A stretch of DNA of 64,000 nucleotides from Desulfarculaceae bacterium (GTDB lineage: Bacteria > Desulfobacterota > Desulfarculia > Desulfarculales > Desulfarculaceae), in NCBI GenBank assembly GCA_021737145.1, contig JAIPEN010000004.1:62001-126000 (forward strand), in the 5' to 3' direction. The translations under genes were made by a program, and so were the position numbers. Shown here piece after piece: positions 1-7,433 of this stretch. The stretch's first letter is position 1; the number at the start of each line of letters is the position of its first letter. The notes under the pieces were generated by a model that was given only the letters and a program-made list of their open reading frames with translations, was not told the origin of the DNA and searched no databases.

Positions 1-169
1 CGCCAGCGGAGTGAGCCTGTTCACCGCTTCCGGCCCGCCCAAGCCCCTGGCCGCGGCGGCCGGGGTGATCAACACCTTCTGGCCGGGAACCGTGCGCCTG
101 TCCCAGCCCCGCGACCTGGCTCCCCTGGAGGTGCGGGTCAGCGGCCGCGACTGGGGCCGCGCCCTCTAG
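1..169 (+). CDS. C-terminal fragment of an unrecognised protein
   Basis: An open frame enters from the left edge (reading from base 2) and stops at TAG 167-169, leaving 55 residues. The tail contains stretches such as VINTFWPGT and ends VSGRDWGRAL. Codon use is GC-rich like the neighbours, which supports a real gene. I recognise no domain. It converges with the RACo gene, whose stop lies ten bases away, so there is hardly any space for a terminator. The function cannot be stated from this fragment. Confidence 0.55.
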   Translation, partial: ASGVSLFTASGPPKPLAAAAGVINTFWPGTVRLSQPRDLAPLEVRVSGRDWGRAL

Positions 170-178
170 GGCAGACCC

Positions 179-2017
179 CTACTCCTCTTTTTCCGGGAAA
201 TACATGCCCTGCACAAAGGCCTCGTTGAACTCGGGGTGGCCGGACAGCTCCAGGTAGGAAAAGCGGTCGGCCAGGCCTTGAGCTTTGGCCCGCGCCTCCA
301 GGCTGGACAGGGCCATCACCGCCCCGGCCCCGGCCGCGTTGCCCACCCCGGTGATCATATCCGGGGTAACTCCGGGGAACAGCCCTATGCCGCAGGCGTC
401 GACCGGGTCCAAATAGTTGCCAAAGGCCCCGGCCAAAAGCACCGAACCCACCCGCTCCAGGCCCACCTCCCGCATCATCAAGGCCGCGCCCGCGTGTAAA
501 GCGCTTTTGGCGAGCTGGAGTTCTGATATGTCCTTGGCGGTGAGCACCAGATCCTGGCCGGACGCGGTCTGGCCGCCCGGGGCCAGCAGGAACTCCGGCC
601 CCAGACCGCCCTCGCGTAAGCGGGCTCCGGCCCGCTCGGCATCAAAGCCACCTTCGGGCCGCACCGCGCCCGCCGCCACCAGGCGGCTGACCAGGGATAC
701 CAGCCCCGAGCCGCACAGCCCCAGGGGCTTCCCATGGCCGATCACTTTGAGTTCCGGGTTCAGGGCCTCGGCCGACAATCGCACCCCCTCCACCGCGCCA
801 GGCGCGCCCCGCATGCCGCAGGAGATGTGGCCGCCTTCAAAGGCCGGCCCCGCGGCGGTTGAGCAGCAGAGCATGCGGCCGCCGGCCAACAGGGCCATCT
901 CGCCGTTGGTGCCCAGATCGGCGATGAGGGTGGGCTCACTGATGGCTTCCGCGTCCAGGGCCAGAGCCACGGCCATGAGGTCCGCGCCCACGAAACCGGC
1001 CTTGACCGGCAGCAGGTGCAGCCACGCCCGGGGGGCCAGCTCCAGGCCGATATCGCGGGCGGGTAAATCTTGGGACTCGGTCACCTGGGGCTCGTAGGGG
1101 GCCAGGGCCAGGCCGCCCGGGTCCAGGCCCAGGACGATATGGTGCATGGCCGTGTTGCCCACCAGGGTGCAGTCGAAGATGCGGCTTGGATCGGCCCCAG
1201 CGCTGGCGCAAGCCTTGGTGGCCAGCAGGTTGATGCACTGGCAGGCCAGTCCCTGCATTTCGGCCAGGGCGGCGGTGCCTTGGGAGCAGAGGCGTATGCG
1301 GCTGATCACGTCCTCGCCCAGGGCCACCTGCGGGTTCATGGCCGCTTCCACGGCCAAGAGCTCGCCCGTGGACAGATCCAGCAAATAAGCGGCCACGGTG
1401 GTGGTGCCCAGGTCCACGGCCAATCCCAAGCAGGGTCCGGGCGGGCCGGGTTCCAGGGCCAGCACCGAGCCGTCATAGCGCCACAGGGCGCCGCATATCC
1501 CATCCGGCGGAATGGCCAGACCGGCCAGCAGCTCCAGCGGCAGGTCCCAGGCCACCGGGGCTCGCTCCCCGGCCTGAACGCTGAGTTGGCCGGTTATCTC
1601 TCGGTATAGCCGCTCCTGATTCCCGGCAAGGGAAGGCTCCAACTTCAGCCAAGCCACCCGCACCGCCGGGTCCCAGGGCATGGGGTTGTCCAGCAACTCC
1701 GTGAGGATCACCTGCTCTTGGCGGCGGCTCTCCTCGGGCACCCACACCTCGCCGCCTTGGGGCATCTCGCACTGGCAGGCCAAGCGGAGCCCATCTCCCA
1801 GACCAGGGCCCAGCAAGTCGCGTTCCGCGGGCCCAGGCGGCGTTGCCTCGCCTTGCACCTTGACCCTGCAGCGGCCGCAGAGCCCCTTGCCCGCGCAGGC
1901 CGCCTCCAGTTCCACCCCGGCCTCGCGGGCCAGGTCCATGAGGCTGGCCCCGGGCCTGGCGGCCACCCGCCGTCCCATGGGTTGGAACACCACCTTGCAT
2001 GTCGATCGATCGTTCAT
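179..2017 (-). CDS. RACo-type corrinoid activation protein (2Fe-2S + ASKHA ATPase)
   Basis: ATP-dependent reductive activator that returns oxidised Co(II) corrinoid protein to the active Co(I) state. The 612 residues begin with a plant-type ferredoxin domain (about 5-95) with cluster cysteines C41, C47, C50 and C81. A linker follows, then the C-terminal ASKHA/DUF4445 domain with the phosphate motifs AVDLGTTT (about 197-204), LIADLGTNGE, GLCGSG and LLAGAFGNYL. The length fits the family (about 600-650). It is the last gene of the methyltransferase operon, 76 bases after the corrinoid protein gene, with a hairpin in the gap. The start ATG lacks a clear ribosome site. Family assignment is firm; the partner is inferred from the neighbour. 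Confidence 0.93.
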   Translation of the reverse strand: MNDRSTCKVVFQPMGRRVAARPGASLMDLAREAGVELEAACAGKGLCGRCRVKVQGEATPPGPAERDLLGPGLGDGLRLACQCEMPQGGEVWVPEESRRQEQVILTELLDNPMPWDPAVRVAWLKLEPSLAGNQERLYREITGQLSVQAGERAPVAWDLPLELLAGLAIPPDGICGALWRYDGSVLALEPGPPGPCLGLAVDLGTTTVAAYLLDLSTGELLAVEAAMNPQVALGEDVISRIRLCSQGTAALAEMQGLACQCINLLATKACASAGADPSRIFDCTLVGNTAMHHIVLGLDPGGLALAPYEPQVTESQDLPARDIGLELAPRAWLHLLPVKAGFVGADLMAVALALDAEAISEPTLIADLGTNGEMALLAGGRMLCCSTAAGPAFEGGHISCGMRGAPGAVEGVRLSAEALNPELKVIGHGKPLGLCGSGLVSLVSRLVAAGAVRPEGGFDAERAGARLREGGLGPEFLLAPGGQTASGQDLVLTAKDISELQLAKSALHAGAALMMREVGLERVGSVLLAGAFGNYLDPVDACGIGLFPGVTPDMITGVGNAAGAGAVMALSSLEARAKAQGLADRFSYLELSGHPEFNEAFVQGMYFPEKEE

Positions 2018-2034
2018 GGCGCTTCTAACGATAA

Positions 2035-2064
2035 CAGGGCGGCCCCATACAAAGAGCCGCCCTG
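2035..2064 (-). other. intergenic hairpin between corrinoid protein and activator genes
   Basis: A perfect 9-base inverted repeat (CAGGGCGGC at 2035-2043, GCCGCCCTG at 2056-2064) with a 12-base loop sits in the 76-base gap before the activator gene. No T-run follows on the minus strand, so it does not look like a full terminator. It may be an RNA processing or stability element that lowers expression of the activator, which is needed in catalytic amounts only. The role is inference. Confidence 0.45.
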
Positions 2065-2093
2065 CTGAATTAGGGCCGGGAACTCAAAGCTTT

Positions 2094-2741
2094 TCAGGAC
2101 TGCCCTATCAGGTTGATGATGACCTTGACCGCGTCCACCGCATCGGTGGCGTGGCCGTCGGCGCCGCAGGTTTCCACGGCAAACTTGGGGGTCACCGCCG
2201 CGCCGCCGCACACCACCTTGACCTTGCCGGCCAGGTCGCTGTTCTTGAAAGCCTCCACCGTGGCCTTGACGTGGGGGTCGCCGGTGGTGAGCAGGCTGGA
2301 GAGCCCCACCACGTCGGCGCCCAGTTCGCGGGCCTTTTCCACAAAGGTCTCGGGAGGCACATTCTCACCGATGTTGATCACCTCGAAGCCCGAGCTTTCC
2401 AACATGAGCACCACCAGGTTCTTGCCGATGTCGTGCAGGTCGCCGAAGACCGTGCCGATGACCACGGTGCCGACTTTTTCCTGTTGGGAGCCGGACTCCG
2501 CGATGATGGGCCTGATTACATCCAAGCCGGTTTGCATGGTTCGGGCCGACATCATCATCTCGGGAACGAAAATCTTCTTGGCCTCGAAGCGGGCGCCCAC
2601 TTCCTTCATGGCCTCGATCATGTAATCGTTAATTATTTTTTGAGGGTCCGCGCCTTGGTCCAGGGCGGCCTGCACCAGCCCGACGATCTCCTTGCGCTTG
2701 CCCTTGCTAACTGCCTCTTTGATTGCTTCCATGTCAGCCAC
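2094..2741 (-). CDS. corrinoid (cobalamin-binding) methyltransferase protein
   Basis: Methyl-carrying corrinoid protein of the MtbC/MttC/MtvC type, shuttling a methyl group between the two methyltransferases encoded upstream. It has an N-terminal helical B12-binding cap (about 3-90) and a C-terminal Rossmann domain with the cobalt-ligand motif GDLHDIGKN (lower-ligand His at about 103), then GLSSLLTTGDP and a late VCGGAAVTP loop for the nucleotide tail. About 215 residues, the usual size. I chose GTG 2741 over TTG 2747 because a GAGGAG ribosome site sits six bases upstream of it and directly abuts the TTG. Third gene of the operon, about 30 bases after the pterin methyltransferase gene. Confidence 0.93.
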   Translation of the reverse strand: MADMEAIKEAVSKGKRKEIVGLVQAALDQGADPQKIINDYMIEAMKEVGARFEAKKIFVPEMMMSARTMQTGLDVIRPIIAESGSQQEKVGTVVIGTVFGDLHDIGKNLVVLMLESSGFEVINIGENVPPETFVEKARELGADVVGLSSLLTTGDPHVKATVEAFKNSDLAGKVKVVCGGAAVTPKFAVETCGADGHATDAVDAVKVIINLIGQS

Positions 2742-2771
2742 GCTCAACTCCTCGTCTTGCTTCGCCCGGGG

Positions 2772-3629
2772 CTAGTCTTCCTCGGGAAATTGTTCGCGAT
2801 AGGCGGTGATGTAGTTCATGGCGAACTCGTCCTTGCCGGTGAACAAGTCGGTCAGCACCAGGGTGCGTTTGATGTCCCAGACCGTGGGGTCGGTGATGGG
2901 ACAGGTGAGCCCGGCCATTACCGCCATGGCCAGGAAAGTGGCGTTGATGGCCCGCCGGTCGGGCAGGCCAAAGGACACGTTGGAAGCGCCTATGGTCTGG
3001 TTGACCCCCAGCTTGTCCCGGATTCCGGCCAGGGCCTGCAGCGCGGACAAGCCGGCTTGGTCATCGGCGGCCACGCTCATGGCCAGGGGATCGATGACGA
3101 TGTCCTCCAGGCCGATGCCCAGCTTGGCCGCCTCGCCCACGATCTTGTCGGCAATGGCCAAGCGGGTGGGCACGTCACTGGGGATGCCCTTGTCGTCCAT
3201 GGTCAGGGCAACCACCGCGGCCTTGTGCGCCGCCACCAGGGGCAGCACTTCCTTGAGCTTGGCCTCCTCGCCGTTGACCGAGTTGACCAGGGCCTTGCCC
3301 GCATAGGCATCCAGGCCCGCGGCCAGCACCTCGGGCTTGGCCGAGTCGATGCAAAGCGGCACGTCGGTCACCTCGGCCAGGGCGGCCAGGGCCTGGAGCA
3401 TCAGGTCTTTCTCGTCGGCCCCAGAGACTCCCACGTTCACATCCAGCACCTGGGCCCCGGCTTCCACCTGGGCCAGGGCCTCGGCCTGCAACAGGCTCAT
3501 ATCGCCCTTTTCCAGGGCGGCGGCCAACTTCTTGCGGCCCGTGGGGTTGATACGCTCGCCGATCATTATCACCGGCTGGTCATCGCCGATGACCACTTCG
3601 CGGCTGGCGCTGCTTATAATGGTCTGCAT
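2772..3629 (-). CDS. methyltetrahydrofolate:corrinoid methyltransferase (pterin-binding TIM barrel)
   Basis: Moves a methyl group between the corrinoid protein and tetrahydrofolate (AcsE/MetH-domain family; the demethylase 'MT II' role). The 285 residues form a single pterin-binding barrel: GERINPTGRKKL (about 26-37), VLDVNVG, PLCIDSAKPEVL and VNSVNGEE are the characteristic strands, and the DPLAMSVAAD loop follows. There is no fused B12 domain, so it must use the separate corrinoid protein encoded just downstream. Second gene of the operon, about 30 bases after the URO-D gene. Through it the methyl group would enter the folate branch of the Wood-Ljungdahl pathway; the direction is inference. 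Confidence 0.9.
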   Translation of the reverse strand: MQTIISSASREVVIGDDQPVIMIGERINPTGRKKLAAALEKGDMSLLQAEALAQVEAGAQVLDVNVGVSGADEKDLMLQALAALAEVTDVPLCIDSAKPEVLAAGLDAYAGKALVNSVNGEEAKLKEVLPLVAAHKAAVVALTMDDKGIPSDVPTRLAIADKIVGEAAKLGIGLEDIVIDPLAMSVAADDQAGLSALQALAGIRDKLGVNQTIGASNVSFGLPDRRAINATFLAMAVMAGLTCPITDPTVWDIKRTLVLTDLFTGKDEFAMNYITAYREQFPEED

Positions 3630-3659
3630 TGCATTGAAGCCTTTCAGCGCTAGATGACG

Positions 3660-4703
3660 CTAGTCGATCTTGCCGTATTCCATGGCCGTCTTGCGGGCGG
3701 CGCGCACGTTATCCTCGGGCACACCGTTGGTGAGACCAACTGTATCTATAGAGTAGTTGCTCAGCGGCGCGCCCTGGTCGATGGCTTCCTTGACCGTGGC
3801 TGCCACCTCCTCGGGCGTGCCGTTTTTCATCAGCACCGGGCTGATGCGGGCGTTGAAGGCCACCTCCGGCCCCAAGAGCTGGCGGGCGCGGGCGAAGTCG
3901 GTGCCAAAGCCCGCCTCCACGAACACTAGGTTGGGCACCTTGGCGTACTGCTCGGCCACCGGGTCCAGGCTTCCGCAGTGATGTATGCCAAAGGGATGGC
4001 AGGCCTCGGCCAGCATGGCGTCGTAAGGCAGACCATACTCTTCATAGGTGTCGCCCGATATCTGCTCCACGGTGCAGTTGGGCGCGCAGAAAATGCTGGG
4101 GTCGCACATGGGGGTCACGTCCACCGCCCCGGTGCCGGTGATGGGATAGACCAGCTTCCACAGGTCGATGATGCACTCGGTGCAGAACTTCAAAAAGCGG
4201 TGGGCGAACTCCGGATCCTCGAAGTAGTCCATGTACAGCTCCTCGCCCCTCAGCTTGAGGGCCAGGTTCTGCACACCGGTGGTGTTGATGTCGCCCACCA
4301 CCTTGCCGTACTTGTCTTTCAAATATTCGCACTGGCCCAGCATGGTGGCCATGGGCTCGGCCTTGGTCAGATCGGGCTTGGTGAGCTTGTCGCAATCCTC
4401 GGCCGAGAGGTTCAGCGGCATGGCCCAGGGCAGTGCGCCTTCCTCGTAGACAATATCGCAGCCGAAAATGGCCGGCAGCATGACCATGCCGAAGCTGATC
4501 AGGGGCTTGGGTTGGGGATCGGGATCGCCCAAACCCACGTCGCCAAACTGCTCATATAGGGCCTTTTGCTGCTTGAGGCCCACCTCAACCCGGTAGTCCG
4601 GGTCATAATAAAACTCGCGATTACCAACCAGAATGTTGTGATTGGCTTTCCACCAATCAGGATAAAAACCTACTCCCAGGGGTATGTGCTTGGACTCACT
4701 CAC
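3660..4703 (-). CDS. URO-D-family substrate:corrinoid methyltransferase
   Basis: Probable first methyltransferase of the operon, transferring a methyl group from an unknown donor to the corrinoid protein. The 347 residues match the uroporphyrinogen-decarboxylase fold shared by MtaA, MtbA, CmuA and methoxyaromatic methyltransferases. The HxC pair is present (H241-H-C243, followed by GSLDP). No cysteine occurs after residue 243, so the third zinc ligand of thiol-using (coenzyme M) members is absent, which argues for another donor. An extra Cys cluster (C200, C206, C210) is present. Start GTG 4703 has AAGGAG six bases upstream. First gene after the sigma-54 promoter. It is unlikely to be a true heme-pathway HemE, given the neighbours. 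Confidence 0.85.
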   Translation of the reverse strand: MSESKHIPLGVGFYPDWWKANHNILVGNREFYYDPDYRVEVGLKQQKALYEQFGDVGLGDPDPQPKPLISFGMVMLPAIFGCDIVYEEGALPWAMPLNLSAEDCDKLTKPDLTKAEPMATMLGQCEYLKDKYGKVVGDINTTGVQNLALKLRGEELYMDYFEDPEFAHRFLKFCTECIIDLWKLVYPITGTGAVDVTPMCDPSIFCAPNCTVEQISGDTYEEYGLPYDAMLAEACHPFGIHHCGSLDPVAEQYAKVPNLVFVEAGFGTDFARARQLLGPEVAFNARISPVLMKNGTPEEVAATVKEAIDQGAPLSNYSIDTVGLTNGVPEDNVRAARKTAMEYGKID

Positions 4704-4768
4704 GCCGAACTCCTTGCTCCGAGCCTGCGGCCAAAGGTGCGATGACCGGGATATGACTAAAAGTTACT

Positions 4769-4787
4769 ATACAACATATGTGCCAAA
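4769..4787 (-). promoter_or_regulatory. sigma-54 (-24/-12) promoter of the methyltransferase operon
   Basis: On the minus strand the sequence reads TTGGCACATATGTTGT, matching the TGGCAC-N5-TTGC consensus with exact spacing (GG, ten bases, then GT in place of the usual GC). Transcription would start about 55 bases before GTG 4703. The next gene upstream encodes a sigma-54 activator, and operator-like repeats lie 175-230 bases upstream, the normal range for enhancer sites. Read directly from sequence; activity is inferred. Confidence 0.75.
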
Positions 4788-4960
4788 GGGATTTCCGAGG
4801 ACGAGGCCGAGTCGGCTTTTGGATTGTGGCTTGTGGGCGACAGGTGCGGAGCGTTTCGCCCAATTGGCTGCCCCACCCCCTCCAACCGCACCCTATCTAC
4901 CCATTCGATTTGGGGGATTTTGCAAGAAAGAATCCTTCTGCCCTACAAATTGCAACTCAA

Positions 4961-4978
4961 TTTTGGTGTAAAAATGCA
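4961..4978 (+). promoter_or_regulatory. putative activator-binding site A
   Basis: TTTTGGTGTAAAAATGCA matches the shared motif TTTTGGTGCAATTNTGCA at most positions. It faces site B in inverted orientation with centres about 33 bases apart, roughly three helical turns. It lies about 175 bases upstream of the -24 element, a usual place for an enhancer-binding protein. That the PAS activator binds it is inference. Confidence 0.6.
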
Positions 4979-4993
4979 GCAAGCCCGCCAGTC

Positions 4994-5014
4994 ATTGCAA
5001 AATTGCACCAAAAC
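4994..5014 (-). promoter_or_regulatory. putative activator-binding site B
   Basis: Read on the minus strand this is TTTTGGTGCAATTTTGCAAT, nearly identical to site D before the activator gene. It is inverted relative to site A, so A and B together form a large imperfect palindrome. It lies about 210-230 bases upstream of the sigma-54 promoter. Confidence 0.62.
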
Positions 5015-5340
5015 TTACAATTTAGATAATCTTAGTTGGCATTGACACATAATCGGCGCCAATAATAGGCATCTCCCACTAAATATCATCCCTATAAAAA
5101 AGGCCAGCTTTATTAATAAAAACTTTTGATTCACGATTCGCAAAATTCAGCATAGGGAACCCTGGGAAGGTGCAGGCCATCGTCGATGAAAAGACATTTA
5201 AATAGGTTGCCTCACTAGCCTCCACCCTCTCGCTACTTTCGGCTGCCATGATCCTGTTGCCACTGGATCTCCACGAGATTATTTTTTTAATAAAAATAAA
5301 AAAGGGAAGGCGTGCGCCCGGCTGCGGCCCCATGGCTCCG

Positions 5341-5361
5341 ATTTGGTGCATTTTTGCATTG
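5341..5361 (+). promoter_or_regulatory. putative activator-binding site C
   Basis: ATTTGGTGCATTTTTGCATT is a third copy of the motif, about 130 bases past the stop of the activator gene and about 550 bases upstream of the sigma-54 promoter. At that distance it could act only through looping or serve something else. The similarity to sites B and D is direct; function is unknown. Confidence 0.5.
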
Positions 5362-5489
5362 GCTAATATTTTATGTTGTCTAACTCGGTGACACGGGCCA
5401 CCTCGGGTGGCTGTTAGCCCCTTTATTGCCGGGCAAACCGCTGTGAGTAATCAACTTGGAAGATGCGTGGGTTTGGGCGGTCAACCGTC

Positions 5490-7226
5490 TTACCGGTTTT
5501 GGCCAGCCGTCGCCTTGAGGTCCAGGCCCAGGCGCTGGGCCTTGCGCACCACGGTGCTGTGGTCAACTCCCAGTAATTTTGATGCCTTGCGCGTGTTGCC
5601 CGTCTTGGCGACCGCCTTTTGGATCAGCTGCCGCTCCAAGGAGTCGCGGGCCTGGCGCAGGTCGAGGTTATCCCCCACCCACCAGTAGACCCCCTCTTCC
5701 ACCGCCTCCTGGTATATGGAGTTGGGCAAATGCCGCGCGGCCAGGACGTCGCTGTCCGCCGTGACCACCAGGCGCTCGATGACGTTTTGCAGCTCGCGCA
5801 CATTGCCAGGCCAGGCATAGGACTCCAAAATGGACATCAGCTCGTGGCCCAAAGTGTGGCTGGTGCCGTATTTCTCATTGAATTCCTTGAGAAACATTAC
5901 GGCCAACGGCAGGATGTCGTCGCGGCGCTCGCGCAGGGGCTCAATGGTGATGGGCACCACGTAGAGCCGGTAAAAAAGGTCTTCGCGGAACTGGCCGTCA
6001 GCCACCATCTGGCGCAAATCACGGTTGGAGGCGGCGATGAAGCGTATGTTCAATTCGATGTTGTGGGTGCTCCCCAGGCGGCGGCAGCTATGATCTTGTA
6101 TTACTTTCAGTAGCTTAACCTGTAGATTAAGCGGTAGCTCTCCCACTTCGTCCAAGAAGAAGGTGCCCCCGTTGGCCTGCTCGAATAGACCGGGCTTGCC
6201 GGTGCGGCTGGCCGAGGTGAAGGCCCCCTTTTCATATCCAAAGAACTCGCTCTCCAGCAGGTTCTCCGGTATGGCCCCACAGTTCACCGAAACAAATGGC
6301 TGCTGATTGCAGGAGCTTAGCCGGTGAATCAGCCGAGCGATGACATCCTTGCCCACCCCGCTTTCTCCGCTGAGCAGCACGGTTGAATGCACCTGGCTCA
6401 CCCGCAGGACAAGCTCGAGCAAACGCTTCATGGAGGAGCTTTCAGCCACGATGTCGCCCAGGGCTTCGTGGCGTTGGAGGCCATCGCTCTCCCGCTGCAT
6501 GACCGAAAGCTTTTTGATCTGGTCTTCCAAGTTTTTCAACTCGGTGATATCGCGGACATTAATCACCACCCGCTCCACTTGGTGGTGGCGGTCCAACACC
6601 GGGTTGCAAGTTACGAAAATTTCGTTTCCCGAGTTGAGCTTGCGTTGCAAAGTAACGGTTTTCTTGTGGTGCCGGGTAAGACGAATCACCTCGCACAAGG
6701 CGGCCAGGCAAACGTGCTTGGTGGCGTCGAGCTTGTTGATTTCCTTGTCGATCAAGAGGCTGGGCGCTACGCCGGTGATCCGGCCAAAGCTGGCGTTAAC
6801 CTTTAATATTTTGTTGATATCCGCAACGATTATGCCGTCGTAGGAGTTGTCCAGCAGGGAGGCCAACTCCTTTTGCAGGTAATCGTCCACCTGCCCCTGG
6901 TCCGGGCGCAGCACCAACACCAAGCCCGCCGGCTCGCCGCTCATCTTATCCAGATGGGCCCAGCAGTCCTGGCCGTTTATCTGAATTATCTTGCCGATAC
7001 CGGGGGCTTCTCGCAGAAAAGACTGCACCTCGCTACTCGCCAACACGTCGGAGGCGGGGCGGCCCAGGCATTGGTCCGCCTTCAACTCCAACAGCCGGGC
7101 CGCGGCAGGGTTTAGGCTGCGCAGGCAGCCTCTCTGGTCCCAGGTGAGCACGGCCGAATCACTGTATTCGGAGGTTAGGGGAGAAGATGCACCCTGGGGC
7201 AAAGGGCTCGCTTCTGGCGAATGCAT
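5490..7226 (-). CDS. PAS-domain sigma-54-dependent transcriptional activator
   Basis: Bacterial enhancer-binding protein that would open sigma-54 promoters using ATP. The 578 residues comprise two PAS-like sensor regions (about 22-108 and 118-230), a short coiled linker (228-245), an AAA+ domain (about 255-490) with Walker A GESGVGKD (287-294), the sigma-54-contact loop GAFTSA (334-339; consensus GAFTGA), Walker B GGTFFLDE (353-360) and REDLFYRL, and a Fis-type helix-turn-helix (about 543-567). There is no receiver domain, so it probably senses a ligand or redox state through PAS. Immediate neighbour of the methyltransferase operon and its sigma-54 promoter, hence the likely regulator. The Gly-to-Ser change in the loop is noted. 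Confidence 0.92.
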   Translation of the reverse strand: MHSPEASPLPQGASSPLTSEYSDSAVLTWDQRGCLRSLNPAAARLLELKADQCLGRPASDVLASSEVQSFLREAPGIGKIIQINGQDCWAHLDKMSGEPAGLVLVLRPDQGQVDDYLQKELASLLDNSYDGIIVADINKILKVNASFGRITGVAPSLLIDKEINKLDATKHVCLAALCEVIRLTRHHKKTVTLQRKLNSGNEIFVTCNPVLDRHHQVERVVINVRDITELKNLEDQIKKLSVMQRESDGLQRHEALGDIVAESSSMKRLLELVLRVSQVHSTVLLSGESGVGKDVIARLIHRLSSCNQQPFVSVNCGAIPENLLESEFFGYEKGAFTSASRTGKPGLFEQANGGTFFLDEVGELPLNLQVKLLKVIQDHSCRRLGSTHNIELNIRFIAASNRDLRQMVADGQFREDLFYRLYVVPITIEPLRERRDDILPLAVMFLKEFNEKYGTSHTLGHELMSILESYAWPGNVRELQNVIERLVVTADSDVLAARHLPNSIYQEAVEEGVYWWVGDNLDLRQARDSLERQLIQKAVAKTGNTRKASKLLGVDHSTVVRKAQRLGLDLKATAGQNR

Positions 7227-7324
7227 TGGGGTCTCTGCCTTTTGGGCTCCTATATCAAGGTGTTACAAGCAAAGATGCGACGAACCCGCTGAAATGTGTT
7301 TTCTAATCCTATAACAGGGCGCCC

Positions 7325-7346
7325 TTTTGGTGCAATTATGCAATGA
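7325..7346 (+). promoter_or_regulatory. putative activator-binding site D, upstream of the activator gene
   Basis: TTTTGGTGCAATTATGCAAT, nearly identical to site B. It lies about 100 bases upstream of the activator start. A weak sigma-70-like promoter for the activator can be read on the minus strand (TTGCAC at 7330-7335, 16 bases, TATAGG at 7308-7313), and its -35 would overlap this site, which would suit autorepression. The motif is direct evidence; promoter and autoregulation are inference. Confidence 0.55.
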
Positions 7347-7359
7347 ATCAAAATCATAA

Positions 7360-7400
7360 AAAAAATAAAAAGGCGGGCCATCCTTAATGGCGGCCCGCCC
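7360..7400 (-). terminator. Rho-independent terminator after the TRAP/crotonase operon
   Basis: On the minus strand, stem GGCGGGCC / GGCCCGCC (7372-7379 with 7392-7399) is followed directly by a run of T interrupted by one A (7360-7371). It lies about 35 bases after the crotonase stop. It separates the TRAP operon from the activator gene. Confidence 0.85.
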
Positions 7401-7433
7401 AAAACAATAAAGCTTGTAAATTAAGCTCTTTGT

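Larger units (their letters stand above)
4788..5489. promoter_or_regulatory. AT-rich intergenic regulatory region
   Basis: About 700 bases with no convincing gene, between the methyltransferase operon and the activator gene. It is markedly AT-rich in a GC-rich chromosome, especially 4900-5370. It holds three copies of the repeated motif described separately (4961-4978, 4994-5014, 5341-5361). T-rich minus-strand runs occur near 5281-5305 after a short GGCG/CGCC palindrome and could end transcription from the activator gene. A 90-codon minus frame (5079-5351) has unlike-neighbour codon use and no ribosome site, so I do not call it. Confidence 0.6.

Noticed and set aside
5079..5351. 90-codon minus-strand frame in the AT-rich region
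   Set aside because: No ribosome site, codon use unlike the neighbours, and its start overlaps a repeated regulatory motif.
4704..5489. Cobalamin riboswitch before the corrinoid operon
   Set aside because: No B12-box-like sequence or suitable fold could be read; the sigma-54 circuit explains control.
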